Shown: positions 23,161 to 34,590 of the stretch, piece by piece | Position numbering within the stretch: position 1 is the first letter of the stretch | How the letters are laid out: every line of letters begins with the position of its first letter | Source of the DNA: Marthasterias glacialis | Taxonomy: Eukaryota; Echinodermata; Asteroidea; Forcipulatida; Asteriidae | Assembly: GCA_911728455.2 (NCBI GenBank) | Contig: OU452225.1 | Coordinates: 9,026,106-9,090,105, forward strand | Reading direction: 5' to 3' | Length of the DNA stretch: 64,000 bases | Made by a program: the position numbers and the translations under genes | The notes under the pieces: model-generated | Told to the model about the DNA's origin: nothing | The model's input: the letters and a program-made list of their open reading frames with translations, nothing else | Databases searched by the model: none

Positions 23161-25769
23161 ATTTTTTTAAGAGTGTAGGTATTTATTAATATTCAATATT
23201 GGCTTCAATATTGGCGTCAATACCTCAATATTGGCGACTTTGCGTCAATATATATTTGCGATGTCCCTTTAAAGCTACCATAGTTTACCGCCATATTTTT
23301 GGTACCCATAGGTACAAGTTTACTTGCAGTTATAATACTCAAACTTTGTAAAATTCGAGTATTGTGTTCCTCCGTAGGCTATCAGGGTTTGGCCCGAATC
23401 TCTTTTTTACTCAAGACCTCCACTACCTAGCAGCGGCGAAACTAAGGTAAATTTTGATTGGCAGGGACAATGGGGTGCACCATTTGTTTTGCGCCGTACA
23501 TTCCGTTTGCACTTTTCTTAATTCAAAAATACCCTTTTCAGCGCTCTTATGCCGTTTACTAATTTTCAGTAGATAATCCGACGTGGTGGTAAAAGTGAAT
23601 ACATTGTCGGTGTGTAAATATAGAAAAATAGTTTAAACATTGAATTACCACATAAAAGCTTATAAAACGTAACTTTTTATTCCGGTAATTTTTTTATCTC
23701 AGAGGTCCAGATTTTCAATGGGGGAACCCCGGGCACAAACATCAATTGTGTGGGGGTGGGATTCATGCACGTCTCCCCCCTTTCCCCCGACCCGCTGAGT
23801 TACGCCGCTGTAAAGTGAACACTTATACTACTTTCCTCACAAATCTTTCACTTCGTTTGCTAAGGGAACTATTTTTTACTGCATAGTCCGCAGCTGTCTT
23901 TTTTTGTTAAACACATCCAACAATTAAAAGGTGGATTTCAAAGCTTACCCGTGCCAAGTGTCATTGTTTTAAAGTTGGGACCGGTCACCACCAGTTGTAT
24001 TTTCCGACCCTCGTCGAGCATACACATTAATTTATCTTATTTTGTAAGTTACACTTTGTATAAAGCACCACATGTATATATATAAAAAGAAAGGTTTTTT
24101 AAGACCAAAACCTTCATATTGTTTTCCCTGTGGAGTGGGCTGGTTTAGGGGCTTTTATGTTTAAAAAATCTTACGTAAAATTATCGACTACTTCAATATA
24201 TAAAGATGACTTGATCTTAGCATGGTTAGGAAATGCCCTCAGAAGATATGTCCCAATTGTCAGAATTCGCTAGACAGAGTGACATTGTCTTACTCGCATG
24301 TCCGCCAAAATGCTTCTGCTGTAACGCAACAAAAATGTAAGACCAAGGAAGTATTTGCAAAGAGGTGGACTATTCGGCCAAGTTCATTTTAACAGGCTAT
24401 ATGTCACAGGTCAAAACCTTTTACAAATAAGAAGCTTGTCACAAGATCGCAAAGTTCCGACACGTTGTTTCCAAGTTTATTATTATTCAACAACTGTGTG
24501 TGATTCCTGAAAGCAAGACATGAAGATAAACTAGTATAAGAACAGGTTCACACAACATATCATTAAAAACATGTACTTGATGCAAGACGTAAAAAAATTA
24601 AGCTCTAATAAGAAAAGTGATTAAATATAATGGAACTCTAAACCAAGCATTCCCGAATCGTTCGTACAAGTTTCACATTGAAAATATAACAAACTAAAAA
24701 TGCACAAGGTCAGCTTAATTAACCATGTCCTATATCTCATCATTTCCTATTAATTCTCATAAAAATATGTTTGGAAACAACTGGGTATAGACAACGTGAA
24801 TAAGGTCGAGAAGAAATACAGAATATAGATCCGCCTGAATTGAGGACTAAACAATGACATCATACATCCCTAATCCACAACATGAATGGGGCAAATTACA
24901 AGGAAAATATCAATACGCGTCCCTACTTGAGTGTGGATTCGTAGCAATACTGTGAACATTGGAAATTAATACACAGGAAAATAGTGCGTGATCAAATCCG
25001 TCTTAATATTTATTATCAAAACACAGTCGGTAAATGTAACGACCTTGGACTTGGAAACAACATTGATTGCCGTAATAATAATTCTAAACAATGATTAACT
25101 CTAAGTTGGCCCTGAAGCGCAAAAGGCTGTAAAAAGAGGCAGAAAACGTGAGGTGGCACACAGCGATCGCGAAGCATTGTCTTAACTCAGCCACGTACAA
25201 TAACGTAAACAAGGTTTAGAACATACAATCTTGAAAGGGTTTCTCCGAAAACGGACGGTAAATAAGAGTAACACAACACATAAACTCAAAAAGCAAAACC
25301 TCTAACAATTCTACAACTATACGATATAAGAATCAACGTACCTTGGAATGTAAAATGAAGTAAAATCTAAGGGAATCGGGAACAAACTTTCAACGTAACT
25401 GACTTCTTACTTTCTTCTTTCTTTACGAACTTGTGAATGAAAGGCAGTGGTAACCTTACCACGTCCTTTGCCATGTCAGGAATTTAGACTTGGCACAAGT
25501 CGCAGGAGTAAACATGTCAGGTCATGTCAGGACAAAGCTTATGACCCGAATTGAAATGAAATGGTATGTAATACAATATTGCTTGATTGATTGCTTGTTT
25601 TGTATGACATTAAAAATACGATTATTATCATAGGAGCCAGGTAAAGTCTGATACCATGAAACCAGGGGTACGGCAATGTCCCTAATGTCATGAGAATCGT
25701 ATGTGAAATTTCAATGATAGTGAGAACATTTTCAGTACACCGTCACGATAATTAATAGATTAGCCCTAC

Positions 25770-25850
25770 CTGTATTTTGTATGTAGTCAAGTAGTATATA
25801 GCATCAGTTACAAATATTGTTCTAAACTCTCAGTGCACACAGTGACAACT
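25770..25850 (-). other. Predicted non-coding first exon of TRIM copy 1
   Basis: On the minus strand the sequence ends TACAAAATACAG followed by GTAGGG, a good donor. It is preceded by a block kept across spacers (TGTGTGCACTGAGAGTTTAG). Equivalent donors occur above every TRIM copy. The matching acceptor, CAAAG before GTAACCGAGG, lies 13 bases upstream of the ATG (exon edge at 16206). The exon start is arbitrary. Confidence 0.4.
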
Positions 25851-27282
25851 GTACCACTTTGCTTAACCGCAATCAGTAATCGACAACAACTACCGAGTAT
25901 TAAATAAAACTATAAACGCAGCGAAAAATGGCCAAAGTAATAACTTGTGCAGGCCTTAATGTAGTGCGACGTGTACATGTACATACAATGTCACGTGATG
26001 ATGAGCTGTATACCGTCCCAACTTTACAATTGTCCCAACTGTGGATGGTACCAGACCCAACTTGAGCGTTACAGTTGGGCGGCCCAATTATAGCTGTAGT
26101 TTCACCAACCATGCACCAACTCACCGTAAAAGGGACCAGCGGCTGTTATACATTACATGGGTGGTTGCAACACTAGACTCCTGTCAGGTGACGAGGGTAA
26201 TTTTAGTTGCATGTATGTGAATTTTCTCAAATTTTAATTGCTGTAAATGATATTTACCGTGTATCAGGTACGAGCCTCGTTGTAAGCCGAGAGAAGTTTG
26301 AGAGGATCTAAAGTTTCTTTAGAGGCCCACTGATCGCCGTTACCCCTGACTCTGCCATCCTTGCCCTATGCTCTGATGATCACTATCGCTATCACTACCG
26401 GTATTAGGCTATCCCAGCTATAGTTGGGCCGTCCCAACTGTAAGTAGTCAAGTTTGGACAACCTGTTTCCGCACTGTCGGGGAAAACCCTAACATAATTC
26501 ACGTTGCGCAATATTACGGTGGCCTGTTGCGGCCAATTTATGCTTTTGGCTGGGTGGCGATGGTTTACGCTATTAGTGTTGATTCGTTCTGGAGGGTATT
26601 CTACTTTCCAACGCTGAAAAAACAACACTCATCAGCCCCCACCTCCGTCCGTAATTCCCCGCCCCGACAGGCTCAAAATCCTGCACTTAAAGACGGGGAT
26701 TTGAATTCACAAAAGCATGGTCATTCGTTGACCCAGTTAGAGTTGATTGCTGTCAAGGCATAGAAACTTCAAACTATAGTAGTTCTTAAACACAATTAAT
26801 CAGAGAGGAGAGTTAAAAAGCACAACAGGACAACAACAACAACAACATGCCGGTGTCATAGGGTGTACTGTCCTCCGGGTAATGTGTCAACCATACGGTA
26901 AATTAACGTGGGCTGGAGGAGTTTATTCAAAAGAGGGCGCTATCAGAGGGAGTTATTACACAAATCACCTTATGCTCGGACATAATCTCCTGCCGGACAG
27001 AATCTCCTTCCACACCGGGAGCAAAAGCAAAAATCGTCCAAAGAAAAGTCGCATCGCGGAAGAAAAACTGTGTCGTATATAGAGGTTAAACTGGAGGCAT
27101 GAACAGATTCTGAGAAAATGGTCGCACTGGTATGAGAGCATTATGAAGGTTTCAAATAGAACTTCCCTTTATAAATTACCTCAGCATGGTGACATCATAA
27201 CACCAACAGGCCTCCGTAGACCGATATTTTGCTTTACAGGAAGTCGGCCTAACTATTACTAGCAAACATGACGTCAAAATCC

Positions 27283-27837
27283 ACGATTTTGCCGTGCCGT
27301 GAATGATATCGCCAATGTTGGCGTATAAATTCACGATTTGTGAACGCCTCTCTTAAAGTAAAGGAACAGGGTGTCTACGCATTGTGGTTTACACATTGTG
27401 TACATTGTGGGTTGCGGACGGAAACCCATAGGCGTACAAGCCGCGGGCAAATACGGGCAAAACAGTGGGGAAATTTGGGCAGAGCAAGAGATATAAACTA
27501 TAATGTTTAAAATATTTAAAAAAATTACTTTTTGTCAGAACTTGGTACTTGTATTTTTATCTGTGTCAAAAGAGTCCACATACGCCTATGCAGACACCCC
27601 AAGTTGCTGGAAATAAAATTCAAGCATGAGTGGGTTTAAACTATTTATACGCCGATATATATTAATGTACGCGTAAGTATTGACGTAAATATTTGCGATT
27701 TGGGGCACCAAACGTGAAAATGTACGCCAATGCTGGCGTAAACCTTTGCGATTTGGGGCGCAAATCGCGAAAATTTATGGCAGTACTGGCGTAAATATGT
27801 GCGATGTTCCTTTAAAGTCACTATAGTACAGTATACT
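27283..27837. mobile_element. Diverged, left-truncated member of the GACGCCAATATTCACG MITE family (A unit 1)
   Basis: Repeats of the type TTGACGTAAATATTTGCGATT and GCCAATGCTGGCGTAAACC end with GCGATGTTCCTTTAAAGTCA, a decayed form of the family end. The internal segment CACCCCAAGTTGCTG ... GAGTGGGTTT is shared with the centre of the element at 43668-44607. The same copy is present in A unit 2 at 36005-36556, so it predates that duplication. Confidence 0.65.
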
Positions 27838-30094
27838 CTGCTTGTTGTTAATAGCTTTTTATTCAAACTCAAAATATTGTGCACTTTGTAACTTGAAGTA
27901 GTCATTTCACAGTCAAAATACACGCACTGTGGACTACGAAGTTAAATAACATTGTCTGATTTTTGTTTTGTTTTGACTATAATCTTGTTTTAATAATCGG
28001 AGGCCGCTGTCGTTCAAAGTTTGCTTTGCCGAGAACAAAATCCAAAATGTGGCGGAGTGATGGGGGGGGGGGGCTCGTTGGTTGTCAGAAACAATTAGAA
28101 ATGAACTCACTTGCTCTCACCACAGATACACAACACTCGGCCAATGGACTGAACAATTACAAGGTCTTCCTTTTATCACAGTAAAGGCTCTGTTTGGGTT
28201 GTTGACGTCATCCAATTCAAGCAATAAACTATTTCCTCTTGTTTTTTATGCTTCCCGTCCTAATAACTGTACACCGCGCGTCATAACTTGGAGGTACTTA
28301 CAAGATCATATACCACTCAATAGAATTCATAACTTTAGAAAAGGGGGGGGGGGGGGGTGATAATGATCTTTTCCAGATAAAAACATGTTTACCGCATTGT
28401 TAATTTATAACAAATCAAATTAATGTCTACGAGTTCGCATGTGGTACCATCATGGAGTTGATGTATATTATGTCTTGCGGGATGAAGGTGGGGTAGGTTT
28501 TTACAGTCGATTGATTTAAATACAGTTCGGTAAAGCGAAGAAACTTCATCCATATCATTATTTTGTCTTTAATTTCAAGGGGGGGGGGAATAAATCAGAC
28601 ATCGTCAGATAAAATAACTCGTTTCGTTTTCGTTACACTTTATTGTTGACTAAGTGGAGCTGGACTGCAAAATTTGAATTGTTGGCACTTATTTAAAAAC
28701 ACTCATTATCAAGAAAATTCATATGGCATTCTGCAATAATCTACGTGTACGTACATGTTGTTTGTTAGACCCGGGGTTAAGATTCGAGTTGATGACATCT
28801 TTTACAACTTTTACTGAGTTCTTTGTATCACAAGGACGAAGGAATCATGTCTATCGCATATAAAGTTTCCTTCTAAGCTCTATTATACTCTTTGCCAAGT
28901 TTCGAGACAAGTTTCGAAAACGAGAATTCTAGAATGAAATGATTAGTATTAAGAAAGGAAAACTAAGTCAAATGAAGACATTAATTTACCATTGAGGGTC
29001 TGAATTTCCAACCGGGGCCCAATTTCATGGCTCATTGGCTTTTTCCAATCATGCTTACCGTAAAACTCTCTTACGACCCGTAGAGTAATGTGCTTTACAG
29101 GGCGCCGTATAAGCGCAGAATTCTGCGGTAAGCAGAGCCATGAAGTTGGACCCAATGCCCCAAAGACATGGCCGATAAAGTACACCGTAGCTGTTGCCAA
29201 TCATACACGGCATGAGTTTGATCAGATTGGCACTTCACTACACAACTTACACGGATACTGTGAATTGATTGATTTAAACATCATTACCAAAGATTGTTGA
29301 TTAGTGACAACATTATAAAAATGTTAATCCGCGAAATACATTAGATTGACAACCCGCGAACCTCGTTTTGAAATGAAGTTTTAGTCTATGTCTAAAATTG
29401 TTTGCTAAATTGTCAACAGAAATTATGATAAAGATCTTTTTTATTTTGACATTGTACAATTTGATGTATAAAAAATAGCAACAAACCGAGTAATTTCCTT
29501 AGGTGAGATTAATTGTGTGTTCGTATCATTTAATTTTTAATAATAATTACTGCTAAGAAAGAGCAAAAACAAATGAGTGTAAATAAAATAAGCTAACTTT
29601 ACTAAAACATAATATTGAGCTTACTTTTTACACCATGCGCGCCCTTGTTTTTCTTCATGGTGTGTAAAAACATAACAATAAAACATTTTTATACATACCA
29701 CCTAATTTCATGTGATCATTCAAGCAACGAATGATCGCACAATCTTTACTTCACATGCAAACTATATTTGCAGATTTTATTGACTTCAGTTTACATTCCT
29801 TTGTAACTTGCCATAGTAACAGGCCGTATTTTTGAAAGCAAGAGCGCGCAGTACTAATTCCATTTTGAAACTAATCGAATATTTCAAAACATTAACAAAA
29901 TACAAATTTTCCAAGCAACTATTTTTACACTGATGACATTGTAAACTGTCAATAAAAAACCTCAAAAGTTGTATAGAAGTCTAATTGCATCTGGTTTACC
30001 ACACTATTTCAATGGTTTGACCCCAAATCTACCCTAAGGGCGCCCTCTTGCAGTCAGAAATAAGGTCTATTGTCAGTTTGATTGGGAAAATAAT

Positions 30095-30374
30095 CAACCT
30101 CGTCCCCGGGTGTGTCGAGTAGTACGAGGTTGACTGTTCTCTCACCCTGATATTTGATCATTTGCATATCCAAATTTTTTTGATACGTAAACAAATTAGA
30201 ATAGTTTGGCTGCTTTTCGAAATTCACATCTTCGTCATAGTCTCGTTGCCCGGTACCAGATTTAATAGCTTGTTTAGCGTTTGTTTTTTTTATTGTAAAG
30301 TCGTTGTCCAATCAGGGTCCAAGTAAGGAGTTTCCATCCCAGGGTTTACATAGTAAACCATGGGGACGAGGTTG
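30095..30374. mobile_element. MITE-like insertion present in A unit 1 only
   Basis: The ends CAACCTCGTCCCC (30095-30107) and GGGGACGAGGTTG (30362-30374) are exact inverted repeats. Unit 2 has an empty site near 38873, where the flanks run together as ATTGGGAACATTATT. An internal short palindrome (GGTTTACATAGTAAACC) sits near the right end. The ORF crossing it on the minus strand is not supported. Confidence 0.75.
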
Positions 30375-31154
30375 GGACATTATTAAATCCGAACACAGTG
30401 CCTACACCCCGTGTGGTGATAATGTCCCTAAGACATTTTGGACTTGGGTGGCCCATAAGGTCCCCACAGAATTGTACATTTTCGGTGTGAGAGAAATGTG
30501 AACAAAGCATGGCTTATACTTACTCATACTCATAAAGATATTGATTTGAATTTGAGATACTGATTGTTGATTTTCCCTTTCTCTTTCCGTTTCTTTGTCT
30601 GTTGGGGTTTCATCTTCAACCTCGTTCAGAGTCCGATTCCACCGCCAAGTGCATAGACATGCAATTTTATTTCAAGTCTTAACTTTTGTGATTATAGTGC
30701 AGTAACATGTTTTTTTTTAAATAACTGAAAAATATTATGTTTCTTAGTCCCGGTTCACTATAAATGTACAGAGGCACCTTCCCTACCAAGAAAATTTGTA
30801 ACGGTGTATTTATACCTCGTGCAACTTCGTCACAGATCACACACGTGTTTTCAACCGTTACCATTTTGGTGATCACCTCTCCAGAAGAAAAGTACACGAG
30901 ATTCAAGTTTATGTTCATAAATTTTGAAATTGTTTCTGAAAAATGAAAACTATTACGTCACTTAATGAATTTACACACCAAACTTACTTTCATAATGAAG
31001 ATTTTGAATTATGAGTTTAAAACAATATTTTATGTGATGAAATTACACAAAGCTTATGAATACAGCCATGATTGTGTTAGCATGACGCGCAGCGACATTA
31101 CGCACATTATTAGCGTTTGCAGTGATTGGTTTAGTATCGCATCTTGCTATTGTC

Positions 31155-31926
31155 GCAACGGATAATAGACCGATTGTGCGACCCACGTCTCGTGACCTAT
31201 TGTGGGTATTAAAATAATGTAAACAAACACGACGTCCTCCATAGGATGTTGCATTTGTTTATTCCATCGAGGCTGTCCTTTCTTAAAATCTGTGAAAAAT
31301 ATTCCAGAGTTTGTACCAGAGACCTTCGAGTGGCTGAATAAAGCCAGTAAGGACAGTTCCAGCAAGACTTGGAAATTGTACAAGTAACGTATAAATGTGC
31401 ACGATGTGTATTGGTACACGACGGAACGTTTGGGCCAGACGACCGCGATCACACACTGTCTTTTCAACACAAGAATTTCACAGTTTTGAAGTTGAATCAT
31501 CCAAAGAAATTGCTTTCCAAAACTGTGTGATTCCTTTGTCTATTTGAATTTTCGCAAGGCTAGGTATAAATGCTCACTTTTCCAACGTTCTTTACCCTTT
31601 TTACAGTGATTTGGGCCTACATTACAAACAAAATAACAGGTGGGTAACATAAAATAACATAGTTGTCCGACGCCGGTAGTGCATAACTAAAAATAAACCT
31701 CATTCTGTAGTAGAATACTGGTAGTTTATGAAACAGTAATGTGATTAAAACCTAAGTCACAACATACAACTTTAATAAAATGGCTTAGTAACTGTGTTAT
31801 TATTACCAAAAGCCGACTTTTGGTGTGTATTTGCACGTAGTTTGCCATCAGCTCAGATGACGTAGTACCCACAGTAGGTCACGTGATGACATTAAAACAT
31901 TGGTCTCGCAATCGGTCTATTGCAAC
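31155..31926. mobile_element. Inverted-repeat element in the extra DNA of A unit 1
   Basis: The left arm (about 31155-31210) has AATAGACCGATTGTGCGACC and CGTGACCTATTGTGGGTA. The right arm (31866-31926), inverted, has AATAGACCGATTGCGAGACC and CGTGACCTACTGTGGGTA. The element lies within the roughly 1.2 kb that A unit 2 lacks. No coding region was recognised between the arms. Confidence 0.55.
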
Positions 31927-32170
31927 AGTTGCACGTGACTAAACTACGCGCTAGTGATACTAAAATGATTGCAAGGGTTCGGTGACGTCACGTGCACAAG
32001 GTCTATACAGTAACAGTTATCCGGGAATAGGGAACTAACTTTCAACATGTACTTTTCCCTTAACGTCAACGTTTTGTTTCTGGACTGTCTTTCTGGGATT
32101 TATTTTATAAATTGCTGCATCTTCATTTCTCAAACATGACGTCACTTGGACCTTCTTATCGGCCTGTACA

Positions 32171-32185
32171 CGATGAAAGATCTTG
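32171..32185 (-). pseudogene. 15-bp TRIM 3' terminal stub
   Basis: CGATGAAAGATCTTG is the complement of the last codons of the TRIM genes. Here it follows an A-type 3' flank (32025-32170, matching 39320-39509), but similarity then switches abruptly to B-type 3' flank. It marks a recombination junction 262 bp before the real end of TRIM copy 2. Confidence 0.7.
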
Positions 32186-32447
32186 GGATCATTTCGTTGT
32201 TTCATTTACAAGAAAACGGTAAAAATACATTTAGTATGTTTGTACACATTCCTATAGGCAGAGCTCTGTCCCACTGAGACAAAAACTACTTTTGGATCTT
32301 ATTTCGTTTTTTATTAAAAAACGATACCACCTCAGGCGGAAATATTTCAAGGAAAGTTGACTACCATCATAATCTTTATACCATGTAAGGTATATGTAAA
32401 TCTGTGAACATTTTTGTTTTTCCTCTTACCAGCGTTGACCTAGGGTT

Positions 32448-34376
32448 TTAAACACGATGAAAGATCTTGAGGGAGTTCCTATCAGCCACGACTAGGTCAC
32501 CTGTTGGAGTAAACGTCATGCCAAAAGGATTGTACAAGCCATGAGCTACACGCCCAATGTGCTCTCCAGAGGCGTCGTAATGATGCACCCTGAAGGTACC
32601 TAAGTTACCGTCGTCAAGTACTGAAACATACAAATCACCAGAATCATCGCAACACAAACCAACGGGTATCACAAGTTCACCGTCGATTGACGTGCTGGTA
32701 TTGAACACCTCGTTACCCATAAAATCAAGGCACACTAATTTCTGCTCTTCGTCGTTTGATATGATCAGATGCTCTTTGCTGCTTATAGCAACAGGACAGA
32801 AATCGCCGATATCGGCATGAGGTATTGTTGAAATTATAGATCCATCAATGTTATGAAGAAATATCACCTTCCTTTCGCAGTCAACCACCGCTACACGATT
32901 CATCTTGTCCACAGCAATACCATCAAGTTGACTCTCTGAGTGTTCCCCAACCTCACCCTGTGACGGCCTAAACTGCCGAATATACTTCAGTTCACTGTCA
33001 TACACCTTAACATCCCTTCCGTCAGTAACCATAAGTAGATCATCAGAGGTGACTGCGGCACTCCAAGGATTTTGCAATTCTCCTTCAACCGTCTCACTTT
33101 GAACGCCTGTGGATTTACAACACCCCGTCGAGGTGAATGTTGATAATCGCTGGTGCCTTATGTCTATTGTAACAATGTCACCATTGCTGAAACAGGCAAC
33201 GTCCGCTACATGTTTAAATTCCCCTTCATCCTCCCCTTCTTTACCAAACTCTGCTTTCAGCTCCCATTTCTCTTCTTCTAGTATGTCACCGAGATCTACA
33301 TCATTGACCATAACATGACCTTTGAACCTGACGAATGACTTGCTATGCTGCACTGATTGAAACTCAAGCTCCTTGTGGAATTCTAAGTTGTGCATGACCT
33401 TTGGCTTAAGGTCAAGCAGCTCAAAGTCATCAGCATGTTGCATCAAGTCATTGACTGAAGACACAATCTGCTCTGCTCGGTTCATCTTACCGCGGTTGCT
33501 GCTCAGTATGCTATCAAATTCCTCTCCTCTTTCTTGACCGATTTGAGTGACTCTGTCTTGAAGGAGGTGAGATGCAATTCTTATTTTAGCGATTTCCTCT
33601 TCCTCTTTAGCCACAATATCACGAAGAGCCCGGTCCACCATTAGCTGTAATCTATGCTGTGAGTGACTGATAGAGTCCTCTATTTTTCGGAATTGTTTAC
33701 GGCAGTCATCAAACTTCTTGAAAGCTTCTTGAACATTTTGACGATGAGACCGAATGGAATCATTGATTTCGGAGAGATTATGGTTTGATGCCCGATGATC
33801 AAATGCTACACACCTCATACATGCGAGTAAATTGCATGTATCGCAATAAAAACACAGTTCCTGTTCAGTGTGTTTCTTGCAATTCACAGATTTTCTTTTT
33901 TCTTCGACTTGCTCCTTTGACGAACCGTCCAAGGGCAAGATTCGGTGATGCTTCGTAAATTTAAATTTCGAGTGGTTTTCCAGACACTTCTTGCAAAACT
34001 TCGCTCTGCAGTCAACACACTGCGAGACAGCTTCAAGATCTTCGTCACATCCTTCGCAGGTTGAGGCAGAAAATTTTACGTCCTTCAACCCCTCCTGATT
34101 ATTGACGTCATCGAGAAGCGAACTCAAGAAAAAGCAGTTAAGAAGATCCGACAAACCTGTGTTCGGTATTGCCGTTTCCTTTCTACACACTGGACAGGTG
34201 ATTGTATCAGTCTTCGGATCCTTTTGTTCAACAAGTTCCTGGAGGCATCTGAGGCAGAAGCTATGCAGACAGTCCAGAAGTTTAGGATCGGTGAAACGAG
34301 AGATGCAGATTGGGCATTCGATGTGTACATGTCTGATCCTGCAAGTCGTTTCAGACGAGATTGCAGCTTCGGCCAT
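32448..34376 (-). CDS. TRIM-NHL E3 ubiquitin ligase, copy 2 (TRIM56-like)
   Basis: A 642-residue protein in a single coding exon. Domains: RING C3HC4 (C21, C24, C36, H38, C41, C44, C61, C64); B-box 1 at about 107-144; B-box 2 at about 166-199 (C166, H169, C178, C181, C186, C189, H194, H199); a coiled coil at about 205-320; about six NHL-type propeller blades from about 355 to the end (for example LDGIAVDKMNRVAVVD, ending IFHRV). No filamin domain is seen between coiled coil and NHL. The RING of such proteins transfers ubiquitin from E2 enzymes, and the NHL propeller binds protein or RNA; the substrate is unknown. The start follows GTAACCGAGGAAA, kept in most copies. The predicted 5' UTR intron is only 118 bp (34390-34507). 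TRIM56-like expansions are often immune-linked, but that role is inference here. Confidence 0.92.
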   Translation of the reverse strand: MAEAAISSETTCRIRHVHIECPICISRFTDPKLLDCLHSFCLRCLQELVEQKDPKTDTITCPVCRKETAIPNTGLSDLLNCFFLSSLLDDVNNQEGLKDVKFSASTCEGCDEDLEAVSQCVDCRAKFCKKCLENHSKFKFTKHHRILPLDGSSKEQVEEKRKSVNCKKHTEQELCFYCDTCNLLACMRCVAFDHRASNHNLSEINDSIRSHRQNVQEAFKKFDDCRKQFRKIEDSISHSQHRLQLMVDRALRDIVAKEEEEIAKIRIASHLLQDRVTQIGQERGEEFDSILSSNRGKMNRAEQIVSSVNDLMQHADDFELLDLKPKVMHNLEFHKELEFQSVQHSKSFVRFKGHVMVNDVDLGDILEEEKWELKAEFGKEGEDEGEFKHVADVACFSNGDIVTIDIRHQRLSTFTSTGCCKSTGVQSETVEGELQNPWSAAVTSDDLLMVTDGRDVKVYDSELKYIRQFRPSQGEVGEHSESQLDGIAVDKMNRVAVVDCERKVIFLHNIDGSIISTIPHADIGDFCPVAISSKEHLIISNDEEQKLVCLDFMGNEVFNTSTSIDGELVIPVGLCCDDSGDLYVSVLDDGNLGTFRVHHYDASGEHIGRVAHGLYNPFGMTFTPTGDLVVADRNSLKIFHRV

Positions 34377-34507
34377 TTTCCTCGGTTACCTTTGATTAAT
34401 AAAACATGAAATACAAAATTAAAACGATTTAAAATCCAATTCACTGGAAATTTCAATGAGAGTGAGAACATTTTCAGCACACCGTCACGATAATAGATTA
34501 GCCCTAC

Positions 34508-34590
34508 CTGTATTTTGTAGTCAAGTAGTATATAGCATCAGTTACAAATATTGTTCTAAACTCTCAGTGCACACAGTGACAGCTGTACCA
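34508..34590 (-). other. Predicted non-coding first exon of TRIM copy 2
   Basis: Donor CTACAAAATACAG|GTAGGG at 34508/34507 and acceptor CAAAG|GTAACC at 34390/34389 give an intron of 118 bp. This is the shortest in the array and the easiest to test. Exon start unknown. Confidence 0.4.

Larger units (their letters stand above)
16881..23175. mobile_element. 6.3-kb gene-carrying DNA element with CACT(G/C)T ends
   Basis: The left end is CACTGTAAAAACGCTGGG and the right end, inverted, is CACTCTTAAAAAAATTGGG; both are flanked by TA (16879-16880 and 23176-23177). Large sub-terminal repeat arrays follow: about 16900-17530 on the left (ACCATCTCTTGGTGAAAA ... TTATTTATTGACCAAC, period about 160 bp) and about 22420-23160 on the right (AACCAACTCTTGGGTGAAT, period about 120 bp). 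A second partial copy of the left array lies inside at about 18705-19160. No transposase is recognisable, so it appears non-autonomous. It contains the spliced gene at 17936-20692. The superfamily is uncertain. Confidence 0.65.
16396..23282. mobile_element. Outer MITE split by nested insertions
   Basis: The left end is TATGGTGGCTTTAAAGGGAC and the right end is the inverse of TATGGTAGCTTTAAAGGGAC. Flanking bases GTTTAT (16390-16395) and GTTTAC (23283-23288) look like a 6-bp target duplication with one change. Left sub-terminal sequence (16417-16554) and right sub-terminal sequence (about 23178-23262) are built of GACGCCAATATTCACGACTT-type repeats in opposite orientation. Without the two inserts (16555-16718 and 16881-23175) the element would be about 430 bp. 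The intact relative with the same ends is at 43668-44607. Confidence 0.8.
25706..32185 (+). repeat. A-type segmental duplication, unit 1
   Basis: Colinear and nearly identical over most of its length with 34443-39524. Unit 1 has extra sequence at about 29440-29690 and at 30095-30374. It also carries about 1.2 kb of extra DNA at about 30810-32010, where unit 2 goes straight on. Unit 2 has the extra foldback at 38014-38288. The unit ends in the last 15 bp of a TRIM coding region (32171-32185). Confidence 0.9.
23283..32447. other. Spacer between TRIM copy 1 and copy 2, including A-type unit 1
   Basis: About 9.2 kb without a recognised gene. 23283-25705 has short matches to the spacer above the last TRIM gene (for example 23815-23930 against 61275-61375). 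From 25706 to 32185 it is the first A-type unit. 32186-32447 instead matches the 3' flanks of the B-type copies. Poly-G runs occur at about 28065-28073 and 28343-28357. Confidence 0.7.

Noticed and set aside
26527-26763. 78-codon ORF kept in both A units (also 35261-35497)
   Set aside because: Both copies are nearly identical because the duplication is recent, so an intact frame is no evidence of selection; there is no recognisable motif.
30054-30311. Minus-strand ORF with LVLLDTPGDE, resembling a GTPase G3 motif
   Set aside because: It spans the boundary of a MITE-like insertion absent from A unit 2, and no other GTPase motif is present. The match is chance.
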